Assembly: GCA_963930775.1 (NCBI GenBank)
Contig: OZ005707.1
Location: forward strand, 2,728,001-2,792,000
DNA length: 64,000 nt
Direction of reading: 5' to 3'
From: Cliona cf. orientalis
Taxonomy: Eukaryota; Porifera; Demospongiae; Clionaida; Clionaidae
The position numbers and the translations under genes are program-made. Under the pieces are notes generated by a model. It was not told where the DNA came from. It was given only the letters and a program-made list of their open reading frames with translations, and did not search any database. Shown here in pieces: positions 1 to 11,622 of this stretch (the stretch's first letter is position 1; each line of letters starts with the position of its first letter).

Positions 1-1346
1 ATCCAAAGCCGGCTTTTTTGGAGTGTATACTGTCACATATACCACTGATCTGTTCTTCAGATACTAATAACAACAATAACATACATGTAAACAATTAGAA
101 CAAAGCATACTCATACCTACCATTATGTTCTCGCCTGTCACGTTGCTTATAAGCAACACTGGTATGTTGACAGGTGTCTCATTTTTGTCGACTTGAAGGT
201 CAGGGACCGTCCAGACCTGTGACTCATTGTACACAACTATAAGCAAGTGAGCACCAGCTGACTGAGCCACCAAAGCCTTCTGTACGAAAGTACAATTTCC
301 TCGATCTACTATCAGTGCCTTGTCAACAACTGTATCATTCGGTGACAGGTTGGTACATCCAAAGATATCTTCATTGGAGTAAACGGCTTCAAGCTTATTG
401 GCCACTAAGGGAGCGTTGCCTATTGGGATTTTAGTGGCATCGGAACTATAGATGCTACAGAACTCAGTCCACTCTCGTGAACCCGTGGATGTTGCCAATA
501 CTGCATAGTCAGCAGAGGCACTTTGAAATTCCTGCATAGTCAAAGAAAATTATGTAGATACTGATACACATGGATGCATGGCCAACATGTACTGGTACCC
601 TGTGCAAATGACGTGCAACGGATAGAAATTATTATCAGTTTTGTCTGTCGCTGTCAATACGAAAATCGCCAGACCTCAAGATTAACCAAACCTATAAGCA
701 ACTGGATAGGGAAGGAGGTTCACGTGCACTGTACTTGTATCTAGACCCCTTGTACAGGATGGATTCTCCTTCTCTCTATTTAGGCCATATCAAGTTAATT
801 TTTTGTTTCTCGGATTCGGCGGGTCTGTTTTTGGCTGATTTAAAAAAAAATAAAATTTTTTTAATTAACATTCCTCACATTATGATAGTGACAGGCCAGG
901 AGTACTTTTCAAAAAGAGCACTCTTGGTCTACTACTGATAGTGCTATAAGCAAAACAATCATCAAAACTGCTCGAGAATGCAAGTATTCACTACTAAAAT
1001 GATAGCTGGCTGTCTGTGGACTGGTGATGCTCATGATTTACTAGGCCACACCTCCTGTTAATTAGTTTTTTTTTTATTTTCATGCCGACCACCCTGGTCT
1101 GTTTCCAGCTCCTGTTTGTCCGAGAAACAAAACATCAAATTGGTATGGCCTTAACATACTCTTGATAAATCCCGATATACAATCCAACAGCAAGAGCCAC
1201 CACTTACTATCATTTTTTAACAGTCTTAGCTACAGTCCCCCACAGGTATACCTAGTACTATGTAATTGTATGATTAAACTAACCAGAACAAGTATAAACA
1301 CTGCCCAGAAGACGCCAAATCTACATGTATATCTTGAAACGGCCAT
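1..1346 (-). CDS. SPPL2: Signal peptide peptidase-like 2 (SPPL2) protease, 5' exons only
   Basis: Three exons fit in phase 0: 1346-1284 (start codon, hydrophobic signal peptide MAVSRYTCRFGVFWAVFILV), 531-121, and 54 to beyond position 1. Exon 2 encodes the lumenal protease-associated (PA) domain, with the RGNCTF block, AQSAGAHLLIV and several N-glycosylation sequons. Exon 3 starts with VYTPKKPALD, which resembles the (Y)AP-RP-LD block just before the first transmembrane segment of the SPPL2 family. Members of this family are GxGD aspartyl proteases that cleave type II membrane proteins in endosomes and lysosomes. The catalytic YD and GLGD motifs would lie off the left edge. Donors at 1283 and 120 and acceptors at 532 and 55 fit consensus. 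SPPL2a and SPPL2b cannot be told apart. The 752-bp intron 1 (532-1283) holds no recognisable gene; near 645-675 it has a fragment of a dispersed repeat also seen at about 36,490, 37,440 and 41,930. Confidence 0.85.
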
Positions 1347-1599
1347 CACATCTTTTGTTGTTGATCTTTCAAAATTATGCGCAGTTCGGATAATTAGATC
1401 GAGGGTGCAAGGTGCAGCAGAGGGCTTGGGAAAGTCATAAGGTATGCTCTCGTTTTTTTTTGTATATTTACCTATGTCTCTAGAAATAAAAACCGAAACC
1501 TCTTTGCATGTCTTTACAAGATGGTCGGATCTGATACCCGGACTACAGATAGAATCTATGCGTGGTGTGCATTATTAAGATCTAAATATGCCACCCGCT
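1347..1599. promoter_or_regulatory. SPPL2 upstream region and left flank of the KDZ element
   Basis: This stretch lies between the SPPL2 start codon and the left inverted terminus of the large transposon. It should hold the SPPL2 promoter and 5' UTR. A 24-bp sequence at 1558-1581 recurs in direct orientation, with two mismatches, at 11371-11394 just outside the opposite terminus. No gene is seen. Confidence 0.4.
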
Positions 1600-1724
1600 T
1601 CACGTGTTATTTTCAGGTGATTAGGTATAAGTTATTTGTAGTTGTACTCGGATATTACCTAGACCCTATGGACCACGTTACCGTATATACACAAAAGGGG
1701 CGTGCTCGTCCATTATAACGTATG
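1600..1724 (+). repeat. Left terminal inverted repeat of the KDZ element
   Basis: It begins CACGTGTTATTTTCAGGTGA and runs to CGTATG, nearly identical to the reverse complement of 11244-11368. Because each gene starts just inside its terminus, the repeat probably also carries promoter function; this is an inference. Confidence 0.85.
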
Positions 1725-1819
1725 AGAATATTATAATGCGTATATTCCCGACTCTGATCCCATGCCTATACCCATCACCATAGCTACACCCTTAATACCG
1801 ACGTACCGTATAATGCAAA

Positions 1820-4800
1820 ATGAGGAGACCGAAGAGAAATCCTGACAGTATCCAGCTGAATTTTGTAGAATCGTTGCCAAAACGCAAATCAGTGAAGATC
1901 AGGAGGGTCTCCTATTCTCTATCTCGTGCAGCTCAACCTTGTGCTAGCACTCCAGCCCCGACCCCAGCGGCATCTCTCAATTCTACTGCCTCTATCGCTG
2001 ATACTACAGCAGATTCTAATTCAGGACATGATCCTCTTCCAGATGATATACAAGATCCCTTGTCAGGTGATCCACTATTTCCACCTCGTACGAGGGAGTC
2101 CCATAGAGAGAGAAAGGAACGAGCAGCCGAAGCATGGGCAGAAATTAGGCCAAAGCTCGTACCAGCGATGATATCAAGTATAGGATTCCCAAGTGGCGTT
2201 GCCTGTGTCGTGTGTAAATGCAGTGCAAATGTATGGTGCAAGGACTGTGGTGCACTGACATACATGTGTGAGAAATGTACGAGAGAATCGCATGCAGGTA
2301 TCAATTTGTTTCACTCTCCAATGCTGTGGAAGGTTAGGCATTTCCACATCTTATGATGTGCTCCATAGATATTGCAATCTCATCTGTACTGATACATGTA
2401 GGATGACAAGCAAATGTACATCCCATTTCCAAGGGATTTGTCTTTGAGGTATCACTGTAGCTGTTCTACGACCTATACCCGTGAAGTGACATGTGTGGAC
2501 AAAAGTGGTTGGTCAATCAGTTACACATTCATTCTTTTTTATATAATGTGAATTGTAGGTTGTTACCATTCAGTCTGTGTTACTTTTTGTGCTTGTGAAT
2601 CTGAGGTCGAAACCTTGATGCGCTCTCATCTTTTTGCTGCTACTCCAAAACAACCCAAACTAGCCTTCACGTTTGACCTGCTAGATTGGTTTGAGGCCTT
2701 CATGCTTGAATGCCAGGTGCCTGCTCAAGATTTTGTTGCTGCCATTGGAGTTTTAACCGATTCTCAGCTAATGAGGGTGCGTATTCATGTACATTATCTT
2801 TAATAATACAAAATTATATATTACTGTACTATCTTATAGGCAAGAAAATGCAATTATATCCTGTTATTATAGACAGCTTTGAGGAGTATCGGTAAGTAGC
2901 ATATACATGTAGCCATTCAATTTGCGGAAATAATATTATAATATTATTATATAATATTATATATACATGTATTAATGAATTTAGGTACATGAAATATGGG
3001 CTACGCCATCTGAAATCGATAGTTCCTGACAGACAGCATGATGGAACAAGCTGCCCAGCGTGTCCGAAGGTACGTAGTTAGTGTTGTAGTCTTGTACTGA
3101 TATACAGTGTATGCATAATAATATATTATAGGATGGTAGAGTATTATACTCTATTGATGGAAATTTTGGTTTATGTCGAAAAAAGGCATCAGGGAGTAGC
3201 GTACGTCCTCCTCTTCACCAACAGACTAAGTTTTTTGATCAGGAATGTGTTGATCAGTATGTGAAGAGCTATGGCACCATAAAGATGTCCACGAGCAAGG
3301 TTAAAGTGGAGCATAATAATTATAGTAATGTGTTGTTTGATTATTATTATTATAGGAGTGTAACCAATTCCTTGCGGGTGATGCATTAAGGAGTAAGTCA
3401 CGCTACAGGTCACTTGACGAGACTGGTGTGATCGGAATTGTGTGTAGACATGAATTTCCTCACAAAATGTTATCTATGCACCATGGAGAGCGGTAAGTCT
3501 ACTGATTGTGATGCAGCCAGATATGTTGTTGTGTGTGTAGGCTGTCATACATAGTATATGCGATGGAGAGTCTACTACAAAGTTCCCAGCAGTATAGTGG
3601 AGTGTCTGTCCTCTATGATGTGGCTTGCACTCTTGAAAGGCATCTTCGGGTGAGAATTATTGTATAGTGGAAGCAATACTTATACTAACAAGACAATAAT
3701 TTGTAGAACCAAGGAAGAACTGACTTGCTGGGATTCTTTACATTAGCAATTCCTGTGTTTCATTCATACGGCCACAAGATTGATTGTCAAGTTAGTGTAC
3801 ATGTACACAGTCAATTTGTGAAAACTACAATTATAGATCTATACTTTTTAACCACAAAGCTTAAGTATAGCCCAAGAAATTTGGAAGGATATGGGCTAAC
3901 GGATGGTGAAGTGGTTGAGAGGCTGTGGGCATACCTCAGGCGTTTTGCCAGGATGACAAAGGAGATGCGGCCATCTCATCGTATTGACATTCTGACGGAT
4001 GCTTTGCTATATTATTCAAATCAATCTGTCAAGCGACTACGTCAGTCTCACATCACTTTATTGATTGTGATATGAATTTCTCACATCCATAGCAAGATTG
4101 TTGGCATCCAGGATGGAAAAAGCCTTGAAACTTCAGCAGGAATCTAAACACACATTGGAAGAAATTATGCAAAAGTCACCAGGTAATAAACTATAATATT
4201 GGGGGGAGGGGGGGGGGGGATGCCAGGGACGGCAGTCCTGGGGTCATACAGCTAAACCTAGATATTCCCCTGCTATAGTTAAATTCAGCACTGCTGACAT
4301 CGAACGGTGGTATCTATTGGAAGTCCAATCATCACCCACATCAAGTGAGTTGATTGTGAATTTACAGTAGTGCCTGCGTGTACATAGCTATGATAGGATC
4401 TCAGGTAGACCATCAACAAAGCTGGGAGAAAGAATATTTTGATCAGTTGAAGGTATTCTATGATTTATGGTAAGAACAAACTTAAAGCATAGTGTGCTAC
4501 AGTGATATGTATCATTCCCATTAATAGTGATGAAGTACGAAGTTGTGCCACTAACAAATTGGTACAAATTCATCAGCGGTTAAGCAGGTATGCTATGCAT
4601 ACACATCCGTATGTGCCTTCATATATCACCTGCTTTTTAGAATCAATACTGAGCTACTGACAATAGAGAGCAAGCAGGGGATCCAGCGATGGTCCAAGGA
4701 CTCAGATGTTTATCTTGATTTAAAGAGAATAGAAGGGGAGAAGGAAAAACAGAAGGTTCTTGAAAGTATGGCAACTTGTGCTCGGGAGCGGTGGTTTCTT

Positions 4801-5969
4801 TTGAATTTAAAGGCAAAATTTGCAGGTACGTACCCTAACTGTACGCATGGTAAATCATACTTTTGTTGTACATATACATGCACTGTGTTGCAGATGGGCA
4901 GTACTTAGCTTCTCGTCTTTCAAAAGGCATAACTCAGGAGTCTTCGAAACTAAAACAACTCATTAAGAAGTATAATTCCTTCCCTAGTGACAAAAAAATA
5001 GAGTGGAGTGACATCACAGACCTCACCTCTATCTTGTGGCTTCAGGAAACAGACACGCCTGTCCCAAAAGATGTGAGACTTAATGCTATAAGACATCACC
5101 ATCTCACTCTGAGGGCAGATGAAGAAGTGTGTCTCCTTCAAGCTGAAATGAGAGCAACGTTAGCCTTTATTAAGAATGACTGGCAGCAACTTATGACAGT
5201 GGTGGAGCAGCTAAAATTACAGCCAGGCACAAAGTACAGGAATGGAGCGTTGCAGTTGCTCAATATGGCCTGCTTGGAATGTGAAGGGCTGCTACATGAT
5301 TTAAGATCATCATACAGTCGATACGTTGACCTCCCACCACTACCACTGGAGAAATTTTGCTCTCACTTACTTCCATATGGCATTGCTCATAATTTCTCAG
5401 GTAAAGACTTACATGTGTACATGTACCTAATAGATACCCTGCAGTGCTGGCAGAGGTACTATAATATTAATAATTGTTTTATTCTGCATCATGTGGCAAT
5501 AATTATTGTTCTGTTCCATAATATTATATGTGTACAGACGAGTCTCCGTTTACAGACGAGCCTTGTCTTATAGATGAGTCTCCAGTTACAGATGAGCCTC
5601 CAGTTACAGACGAGCCTAACATAGGCTCTCTTCCACACCCAAGGCAAGCATCCTCTGATGATGAGAAGTCTAACTCATCTGGTGAAGAATCTAGTGATAG
5701 TGAAAGTAATGATGGATCTGCTTGTATGTCATTGATGGTTACTTGCCGACTTGTATATTATACGTGTATGCAATCAATATTATATAGATTCAAGCTTCAC
5801 ACCATCACACCTTTCATCTTATACTGAATCAGCTCTAGTGCCCAAGTCCGCCTTGCCACCCTCTACACACTATCAGACTCAACAGAGAGTTCTCCCACTT
5901 TCACTTGGGTCATCGACAGATATTCGTAGGACAGATGATGTGTTAGGACCTGCAGATATGGATCATTAA
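1820..5969 (+). CDS. KDZ-family transposase, 18 exons, about 1,001 aa
   Basis: Exons: 1820-2332, 2402-2507, 2559-2780, 2840-2891, 2985-3069, 3132-3299, 3356-3492, 3541-3649, 3707-3790, 3860-4040, 4093-4182, 4279-4344, 4397-4469, 4528-4587, 4641-4825, 4894-5400, 5538-5723, 5788-5969. The coding length is 3,006 nt, all in frame. Exon 1 ends in a CxC-type zinc cluster (CVVCKCSANVWCKDCG, then CEKC and HSPMLW), the fold found ahead of KDZ catalytic domains. The core follows: CPACP, SIDGNF, GIVCRHE with MHHGER, VLYDVAC, IPVFHSYGHKIDCQ, and YGLTDGEVVERLW. The conserved D of DGNF, D of YDVAC and E of DGEVVERLW are the likely catalytic acidic residues, by family analogy. The C-terminus has a tandem TDEP-rich acidic stretch and a Ser-rich tail. 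The role would be cutting and joining of the surrounding element. No stop or frameshift was seen, which is unusual for so large an element. Confidence 0.88.
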
Positions 5970-6000
5970 TTCACTCCAGTCCACAAAGCAGACCATCAAG

Positions 6001-6571
6001 ATGTCTACTCCATCAACTCCATATCATCAAGAGGAAGTTACTTCTCCCCCTCAAAGTTATTCAGGTACATAATAGTATCATTGTTAATATACGAGGTGCC
6101 TCACTATCATGAATGATGTGTACAGATGACCCAAGTTCAAGTGAAGATGAAGCTATCTTTCCCACAAGAGAAGAAGTTCAAAGGCGATGTCTACGGCTTG
6201 AAAGAGAGGAATACTTGCAGGTATGTCACGATAATAGGCAATGAAATAGACCTTTTAGGTTTTGTCTGCAGGAACAATGGAAAAATGAACCTGTGTATGA
6301 GTTCACTGAGGAAGATAAAAGAATGCTGTCCTGTATTAAGCAAGGAAGAATCCCAGGTAAATGCAATGCCACAAGATTTCTGAAAGGCATTCAATGGTCT
6401 CACTGCTATGATTGTTACTGTACTGCAGGACACAAGACGAAGAAGGGTTACTTACACTGGAAGAAAGAAGACTTACAGAGAGTAGTGGAGTCGTCAAGGA
6501 AGTCAATATCTTTAGCTAGAGTGATACATGCAGGACCTCATTTCATTCATCATGCAAAAAAGAAGACTTAG
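6001..6571 (+). CDS. Small third gene of the KDZ element (unknown function)
   Basis: A start codon at 6001 opens a frame that splices as 6001-6064, 6126-6220, 6272-6354 and 6431-6571; the last intron has GTAAAT and CTGCAG borders. The protein is acidic and Ser-rich at first (SSSEDEAIFPTREEV), then helical and charged, ending in a basic KKKT tail. It starts just 31 bp after the transposase stop, so it could instead be 3' exons of the transposase reached by skipping that stop. If the last intron is not removed, the frame stays open and adds a Cys-rich segment. I do not recognise a family. The element context suggests a role in transposition or DNA binding, but nothing in the sequence proves it. 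Confidence 0.5.
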
Positions 6572-6757
6572 TTTTGCCATTTTTGCACTTTCTCTATCTA
6601 TGAACAATCATTGACATAATAATATTATTGTGTACATTGTATTAATTAACCAAAATTGAAGAATAATGACACACCACAGTTTCCAAGTATTCATGTTACA
6701 TAATTATCATAATAATTATATAATATGAGTGCATGCATGCTGTCAGGCTGTACATAA

Positions 6758-9700
6758 TTACACTTTTCTCATGAATTTCATTGGCCAAGCAGTTATGGAG
6801 CCATTTGCTAGCTCTTCATCGTCAAGTCCTTTGACTGACGGCCAGGGTTTCCTTCCCTGCTCAATCCGTTGTACAGAAACTTTTGTAAAACCTTCTGGTA
6901 TGCTGTGGCCATGAAGAAGGTTACCACTCATTGTGACAGCAGTTCCAACTATGTCATAATTGGTGGAAAGTAAATGAACACTATGTCCAATCTTAAGTTC
7001 ATGATCGGTCTTCTGATCGTGATCAAGTTTGACGTGCTCGTCACCTCCTCCTTTAGTGGTGAGGGTGGTATACCCATGGCCAGCACGCTGTCGTGGAGGA
7101 ACAGAATCATTTAACTGTTTGGTGTAATTGTGCTCACTGCTTGATTGAATGGGCTTTGGAGGTACGCCTGCACACATAATAATAGGGATAGAGCTTAGCA
7201 TTAAATTAGGTAATTAGGGGACAACATAGCTAGAGATGCCGACCTATCAGTGTTAATACAGACTCCAGGTAAGGTCTATAGTGTCGTCCCCAGACCCTGC
7301 CCTCAACGAGAGAAAGGGTCTTATACATCAAGCACTTTCTGGGGCTTGTTTCTGATTCTGACACACCAATCACATTCATACCATGTAGCTTACAGTGATT
7401 ATCATGTGACACCGAGCTATAGCCGGCAGTGCATGTATGAGTAGTAGTCTTATTTCCAGACCCCAGCATCAAAGAGGGAAAAGGGTCTGGTGAACTTGGG
7501 CAGAATCCTTGGGCCTGTGCTGATGAATTTCCATACACCAATGAGATCACAACTCTGTCTCAGTCACATGATAAGTATACCGCAGATCCAACCTTTATAA
7601 GATGCTTTGTTGGTATGTGCCAGAGAACGAGAATTGAATATTCGGCCAAAGTTCACCAGCCAGACCCTTTTCCCTCCTTAAGGAAGGGTGGAGATGAGAC
7701 TTGGGTATGAAAGCAATCACATGATGTGCCCAAAAAGTGTTTGATGTACATGTATACCAGACCCTTCTCGATCCTCCTTGAGGGCTAGGTCAGGGAACAT
7801 ACCAGTTCAAAATATTAACAACGAGTGCTTGACGTAATGCTGAAATGCTTGATTTCAAACATTATATTAATCAGGCCTTGAGTGATAGTGCATAGAGAAC
7901 TTACCAATAAACTTGATATGTGCTATGTTATTGTAGATGGTTTCCAATTGATCGTTGGATAGATTGGAAGGATGACAGAGGTTTATCCCAGGAGGCAGAC
8001 CAATAATATGCTCAGGTCTCAACTGCTGATAGGGCACCCTAGCATGTGGATCTCCAACAGCAAGAGCTATGAAAATGGAATTAGTAGTATCCAGAATGAA
8101 TAGTACCTTATAAAATTAATCCTAGGCACCCATGGCACTTACAATATTTAGCATTGAGCTGCTCCTGCACAGCAGCTCTAAATTCTTTTTTGGATATAGG
8201 ATCTGGAGGAGTAGGGGTGATACCTAGGAATAGAATAATAATATTATAATATCTGAATAACTATGATAGTAGCTATTAAATTACCTGGCTTAGTCGAAAT
8301 CAAAAAAGAGGCAGGCAAGTGAGGATTAGTACTGAGAAATTCCCGACCAGCTTTCGTTCCACCTACATAGTGATTTTTCTCATTGCACACGATGTACATA
8401 ACATGTATCCCAAAGTTCTCTGCCCACTCGCACTGAAATAAGGGAAATAATATCTCAAAAATAGATTGTGCAGTCATCTCACATTGTCCTGGAAGTTGCT
8501 CAGAATTCTCTGGGTCTCATGCCAAGTGTTGTATGCTGAACTTGAAGCACTTGGGGAAACAGCTGGAATCTGGGACGCTAGCTGAAAGAAAGGCTGTTTA
8601 TCCTCCTGGGACATAGCACGCCATTTTATAGCAGCTGCTTTGTTCTTATCACCCAAATCAGGAATTGCAATTCCCTCTATTGTGTGTATGCACATTATCA
8701 TACAATATGACATTAAGTGTATGTAAAACCCAAACCCAAACCCAAACTATATTGTAAGAGCCTCGTACCCTGACATCACACACAAGATACAATGTTTATA
8801 ACGTGGACAGTGTGTGTGCGTGTGTGTGTTTGTAATCATCCCATGCACTTGGCAATGATTGGGCAGTCAGTTCATATTGTCCATACCATCTTAATACAGA
8901 TCGAGACCCAATACTACATTTCTAGCCCGTTGTTATGTGGTTGCTAAGGTATACAAGGTACTATACAATAGTTAAGACACTGTTTAGGAGGTTTCTACGT
9001 GATTTAGAAGACCGAAGGGTTCTATGTAGAAATCCGAGAGAAGTGAGGGTTCTACTGAGCCCTGAGGTCTTTAAATCACGTAGAAACCGATAAGATGGGT
9101 GACAAGAAGATAAGAACAAAGCAGCTTATAAGTATTATAGTTCTTGAGGGCTAAAAACATGTTTATTGTATCCATGGAAACAGTGAGCTAAAAAATCAAT
9201 CCCTCGCTCTGTATGCAGTATAGAAGCACTCCCTCGGGAGTTGTGCTTGATTTGGTCAATAAATTTAATAACTATTATTTGAGAGGTAACTATTACGATT
9301 GTAAAAAGTGAATCCACAATTGTTTCTCACTCGTGCACATACACATAAATTATATGCTCTCTACACACAAAAGGTATAATGTACACATGTATGTGCACAC
9401 ATCAGTCATAAAATTCAGTAACCAAAGCCACACCCACAACCTGTACCAGTGGCCCCCACAACATGTGATTGCTTCCTACTCCACTGCACATACATGCAGT
9501 GTTTACATGATCATGATTGGGATGCATAACATATATTTGTGGCCCATGATACATACCTTTTATCATCAGCCTACCCTATGATCACCCTCTGGTAACTGGC
9601 AGTATAATATTATTATATGCCTTGTGTACATGTACATACCCTTGGATTTGAAGAAATCCTTTACAAAGAGATTGTAAGGGTTTGGAGCCCTCAATTTCTG

Positions 9701-11143
9701 TGGAGGCTTCTTTGTGGGTGGAGCATCTGTGCCAGAAAGGCCTGAACGCTTTCTTCGACCCTTTTCATTTCCTATCCAATTCTGCAATAATTTATAGAGA
9801 TTTAATGTGCCTACAAAGTTGTGTATTATGCATACAATAATATTTCTTGCACCCAAAGTATATATTGAATCTATAAAATTTAATTAAAAATGGCCCTTTG
9901 GGGGGGGGGGGGTATAATAATATTATATCCTATATCATAACAGTTCTATCTAGCTGGCTCCATTATAATAGAGGCAGTTATAATTCAATAGACAGATCTA
10001 GAAAAAATAAAAACACTTGATGAGAGTATTACCAATGCATCAGAATAATTACCATATAGCGGGAAATTTTCGAGGGAGAAAACTTTCGCGGATCGGTAGG
10101 AAAGGAGCATTTCGTGGAGAAAACTTTCGCGGAGTTATAAACTGGTCGCATAATGGGTGTGGCATGCCTAGAATTTTATGGAGAAAACTGTTGCGGATGG
10201 CTGAAAAATCGCAAAATTCATGAAAGTTTTCTCCCTCGAAAATTTCCCGCTATATATACGGTATGATGTTGATAATAATATTACTGCTTTTACTCTTTTA
10301 CGCAGTTGCTGTTGTCAAGAGAGTATTGAGCATTAAATTTGATCATGGTTATAACTACTGTCATGACAAAACAGCAATCATTAAAGAACTCTTAATCCAC
10401 CTCCACACCCTAGCCAATGCATACTTGACGATCTGAATGGGGGTATGAGATTATGCACTCGTCTATGTATTGCCTCCCTCCCCCCGTCCCCCCCCCCCCC
10501 CCCAAACATCATAGGCAAAGGATACGAAAAAGTTGACAAAAATGCCTCCCCAGAGGCGAATAGTGTGATCAAAATTATCACTGCAGCTTCATCTATTATC
10601 TGATCAGCCCTCTGATTAGTCTCACATGCCACACCCCCAATCTGAGGTAAAGGGGTCTGGTGACTGTGCATACAATGAGATATTCTGGCGACAGGATTTG
10701 ATCACGTCTAATCAGTCGAGATTTGAATTTATTGCAGTTACATGCTGCAATGTTTTGGTAATTGCATTCTGCTGGAACAACTAGATTGATGTGCGCATGG
10801 TCACCACTCCCTTTTTACTGGTAATTGAATGGTGATAGTGTGGATAGTGAGGCTACCCCTAGCTAATTTAGGGTATTTATACTAGGTGCACGATGATAAA
10901 TCCGGTACATGCATATTTCAGTCTAGTCAGCACCATGGACTTCAAGGGTATACATAGCCTCTAGCTACAAATATTAATGAATACCTTAATCTCTTGCTCA
11001 TCTTTTTGTATCCTTGCAGCAGCCTCTTGGATGAGAGAAACCTTTTCTTTGGAGACACTGTTCATACCGGCATCATAAGCTTTCTCCAAAACTTCACGCT
11101 CTTTTGCTGTAAAAACAACTTTAGGCTTTCTTTGGCAAGCCAT
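6758..11143 (-). CDS. Homeodomain-like plus HMG-box accessory protein of the KDZ element, 431 aa
   Basis: Exons on the minus strand: 11143-10985, 9781-9640, 8676-8483, 8432-8285, 8223-8143, 8066-7905 and 7167-6758. The sum is 1,296 nt, in frame, ending in TAA. Residues about 8-65 look like a homeodomain-like helical unit: FTAKEREVLEKAY, then helix 3 across the first intron as QEIKNWIGNEKGRRKR. Residues about 85-140 form an HMG box (APNPYNLFVKDFF, then AAAIKWRAMSQEDKQPFF). The C-terminal 270 residues are not recognised; they contain a conserved-looking block around NLCHPSNLSNDQLETIYNNI. Two DNA-binding modules in one protein, encoded inside the transposon and convergent with the transposase, suggest a terminus-binding or chromatin-access factor. 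Intron 1 is 1.2 kb and contains a MITE. An upstream in-frame start in the terminus cannot be excluded. Confidence 0.82.
7283..7795. repeat. Nested inverted-repeat element(s) inside intron 6 of the HMG gene
   Basis: An outer pair of arms near 7283-7345 and 7735-7795 and an inner pair near 7455-7500 and 7645-7690 are inverted copies built on an AGGGTCTGG / CCAGACCCT core. The same core is found at 15,766, 18,641 and 62,805, so this is one MITE-like family. No coding content was seen. Confidence 0.55.
8976..9090. repeat. Long palindrome, family copy 1
   Basis: The arms pair GTTTCTACGTGATTTAGAAG with CTTTAAATCACGTAGAAAC around a short loop. Near-identical palindromes occur at 29141-29277 and 40765-40898. 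It lies in intron 2 of the HMG-box gene and could form a cruciform or hairpin. Confidence 0.7.
10050..10263. mobile_element. MITE with TA ends (family A), inside the KDZ element
   Basis: It starts TACCATATAGCGGGAAATTT and ends with the inverted form AAATTTCCCGCTATATATACGGTA, read here in two parts joined without a break. Internal GAGAAAACTTTCGC units also repeat. A second copy, in reverse orientation, lies at 34932-35141. TA at both ends suggests TA target duplication, as in the Tc1/mariner group. Confidence 0.75.
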
Positions 11144-11243
11144 GCTATGTAGGCCTAGGGCAAGCAAAAGCGGCCACGTGGGTGCTGCAGCGCTGGCACC
11201 CATACTGGTAGCTATGGTGATGTGTGCAAGTCTTCCATATTTC

Positions 11244-11368
11244 CATACGTTATAATGGACGAGCACGCCCCTTTTGTGTATATACGGTAACGTGGTCCAT
11301 AGGGCCTAGGTAATATCCGAGTACAACTACAAATAACTTATACCTAATCACCTGAAAATAACACGTGA
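11244..11368 (-). repeat. Right terminal inverted repeat of the KDZ element
   Basis: It is the reverse complement of 1600-1724 with few differences. It ends 255 bp before the first recognised PRPF3 start codon. Confidence 0.85.
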
Positions 11369-11622
11369 ATATGCATGGTGTGCATTAATAAGATAAATCG
11401 TATTGCTGACGAACGTGAGTTCTGCATAGTTTGCTGTTGGAGACAAGCTGCGAAACTCATTGACTCACTGTACCAATACATCCAGTGGTACCTGTGGTCT
11501 GTAGTGAACTGCACGGTAGGTCAACCATATTAAATTTCCATGATCCACTGTATGTAATATTTTCCTATACTAACTTCCCCTTGTACATGCAGATTCAGAG
11601 AGCAGTCTACATTTCATTCTCC

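Larger units (their letters stand above)
1600..11368. mobile_element. KDZ-type DNA transposon, apparently intact, 9.8 kb
   Basis: The element is bounded by inverted repeats of about 125 bp (1600-1724 and 11244-11368) that differ at only a few positions. The KDZ transposase gene reads inward from the left and starts about 95 bp inside the left repeat. A homeodomain/HMG-box gene reads inward from the right and starts about 100 bp inside the right repeat. The two genes converge at 6571/6758, and a third small gene lies at 6001-6571. All exons of the two main genes are open and join in frame, so the element may be autonomous or was so recently. KDZ (Kyakuja-Dileera-Zisupton) elements are large eukaryotic transposons with an RNase H-fold transposase. 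The exact outer boundary and target-site duplication are uncertain. Smaller inverted-repeat elements have inserted in its introns. Confidence 0.85.

Noticed and set aside
1521..1718. 65-codon plus-strand frame at the left KDZ end
   Set aside because: It spans the flank and the inverted repeat; it is not conserved as a frame at the right end.
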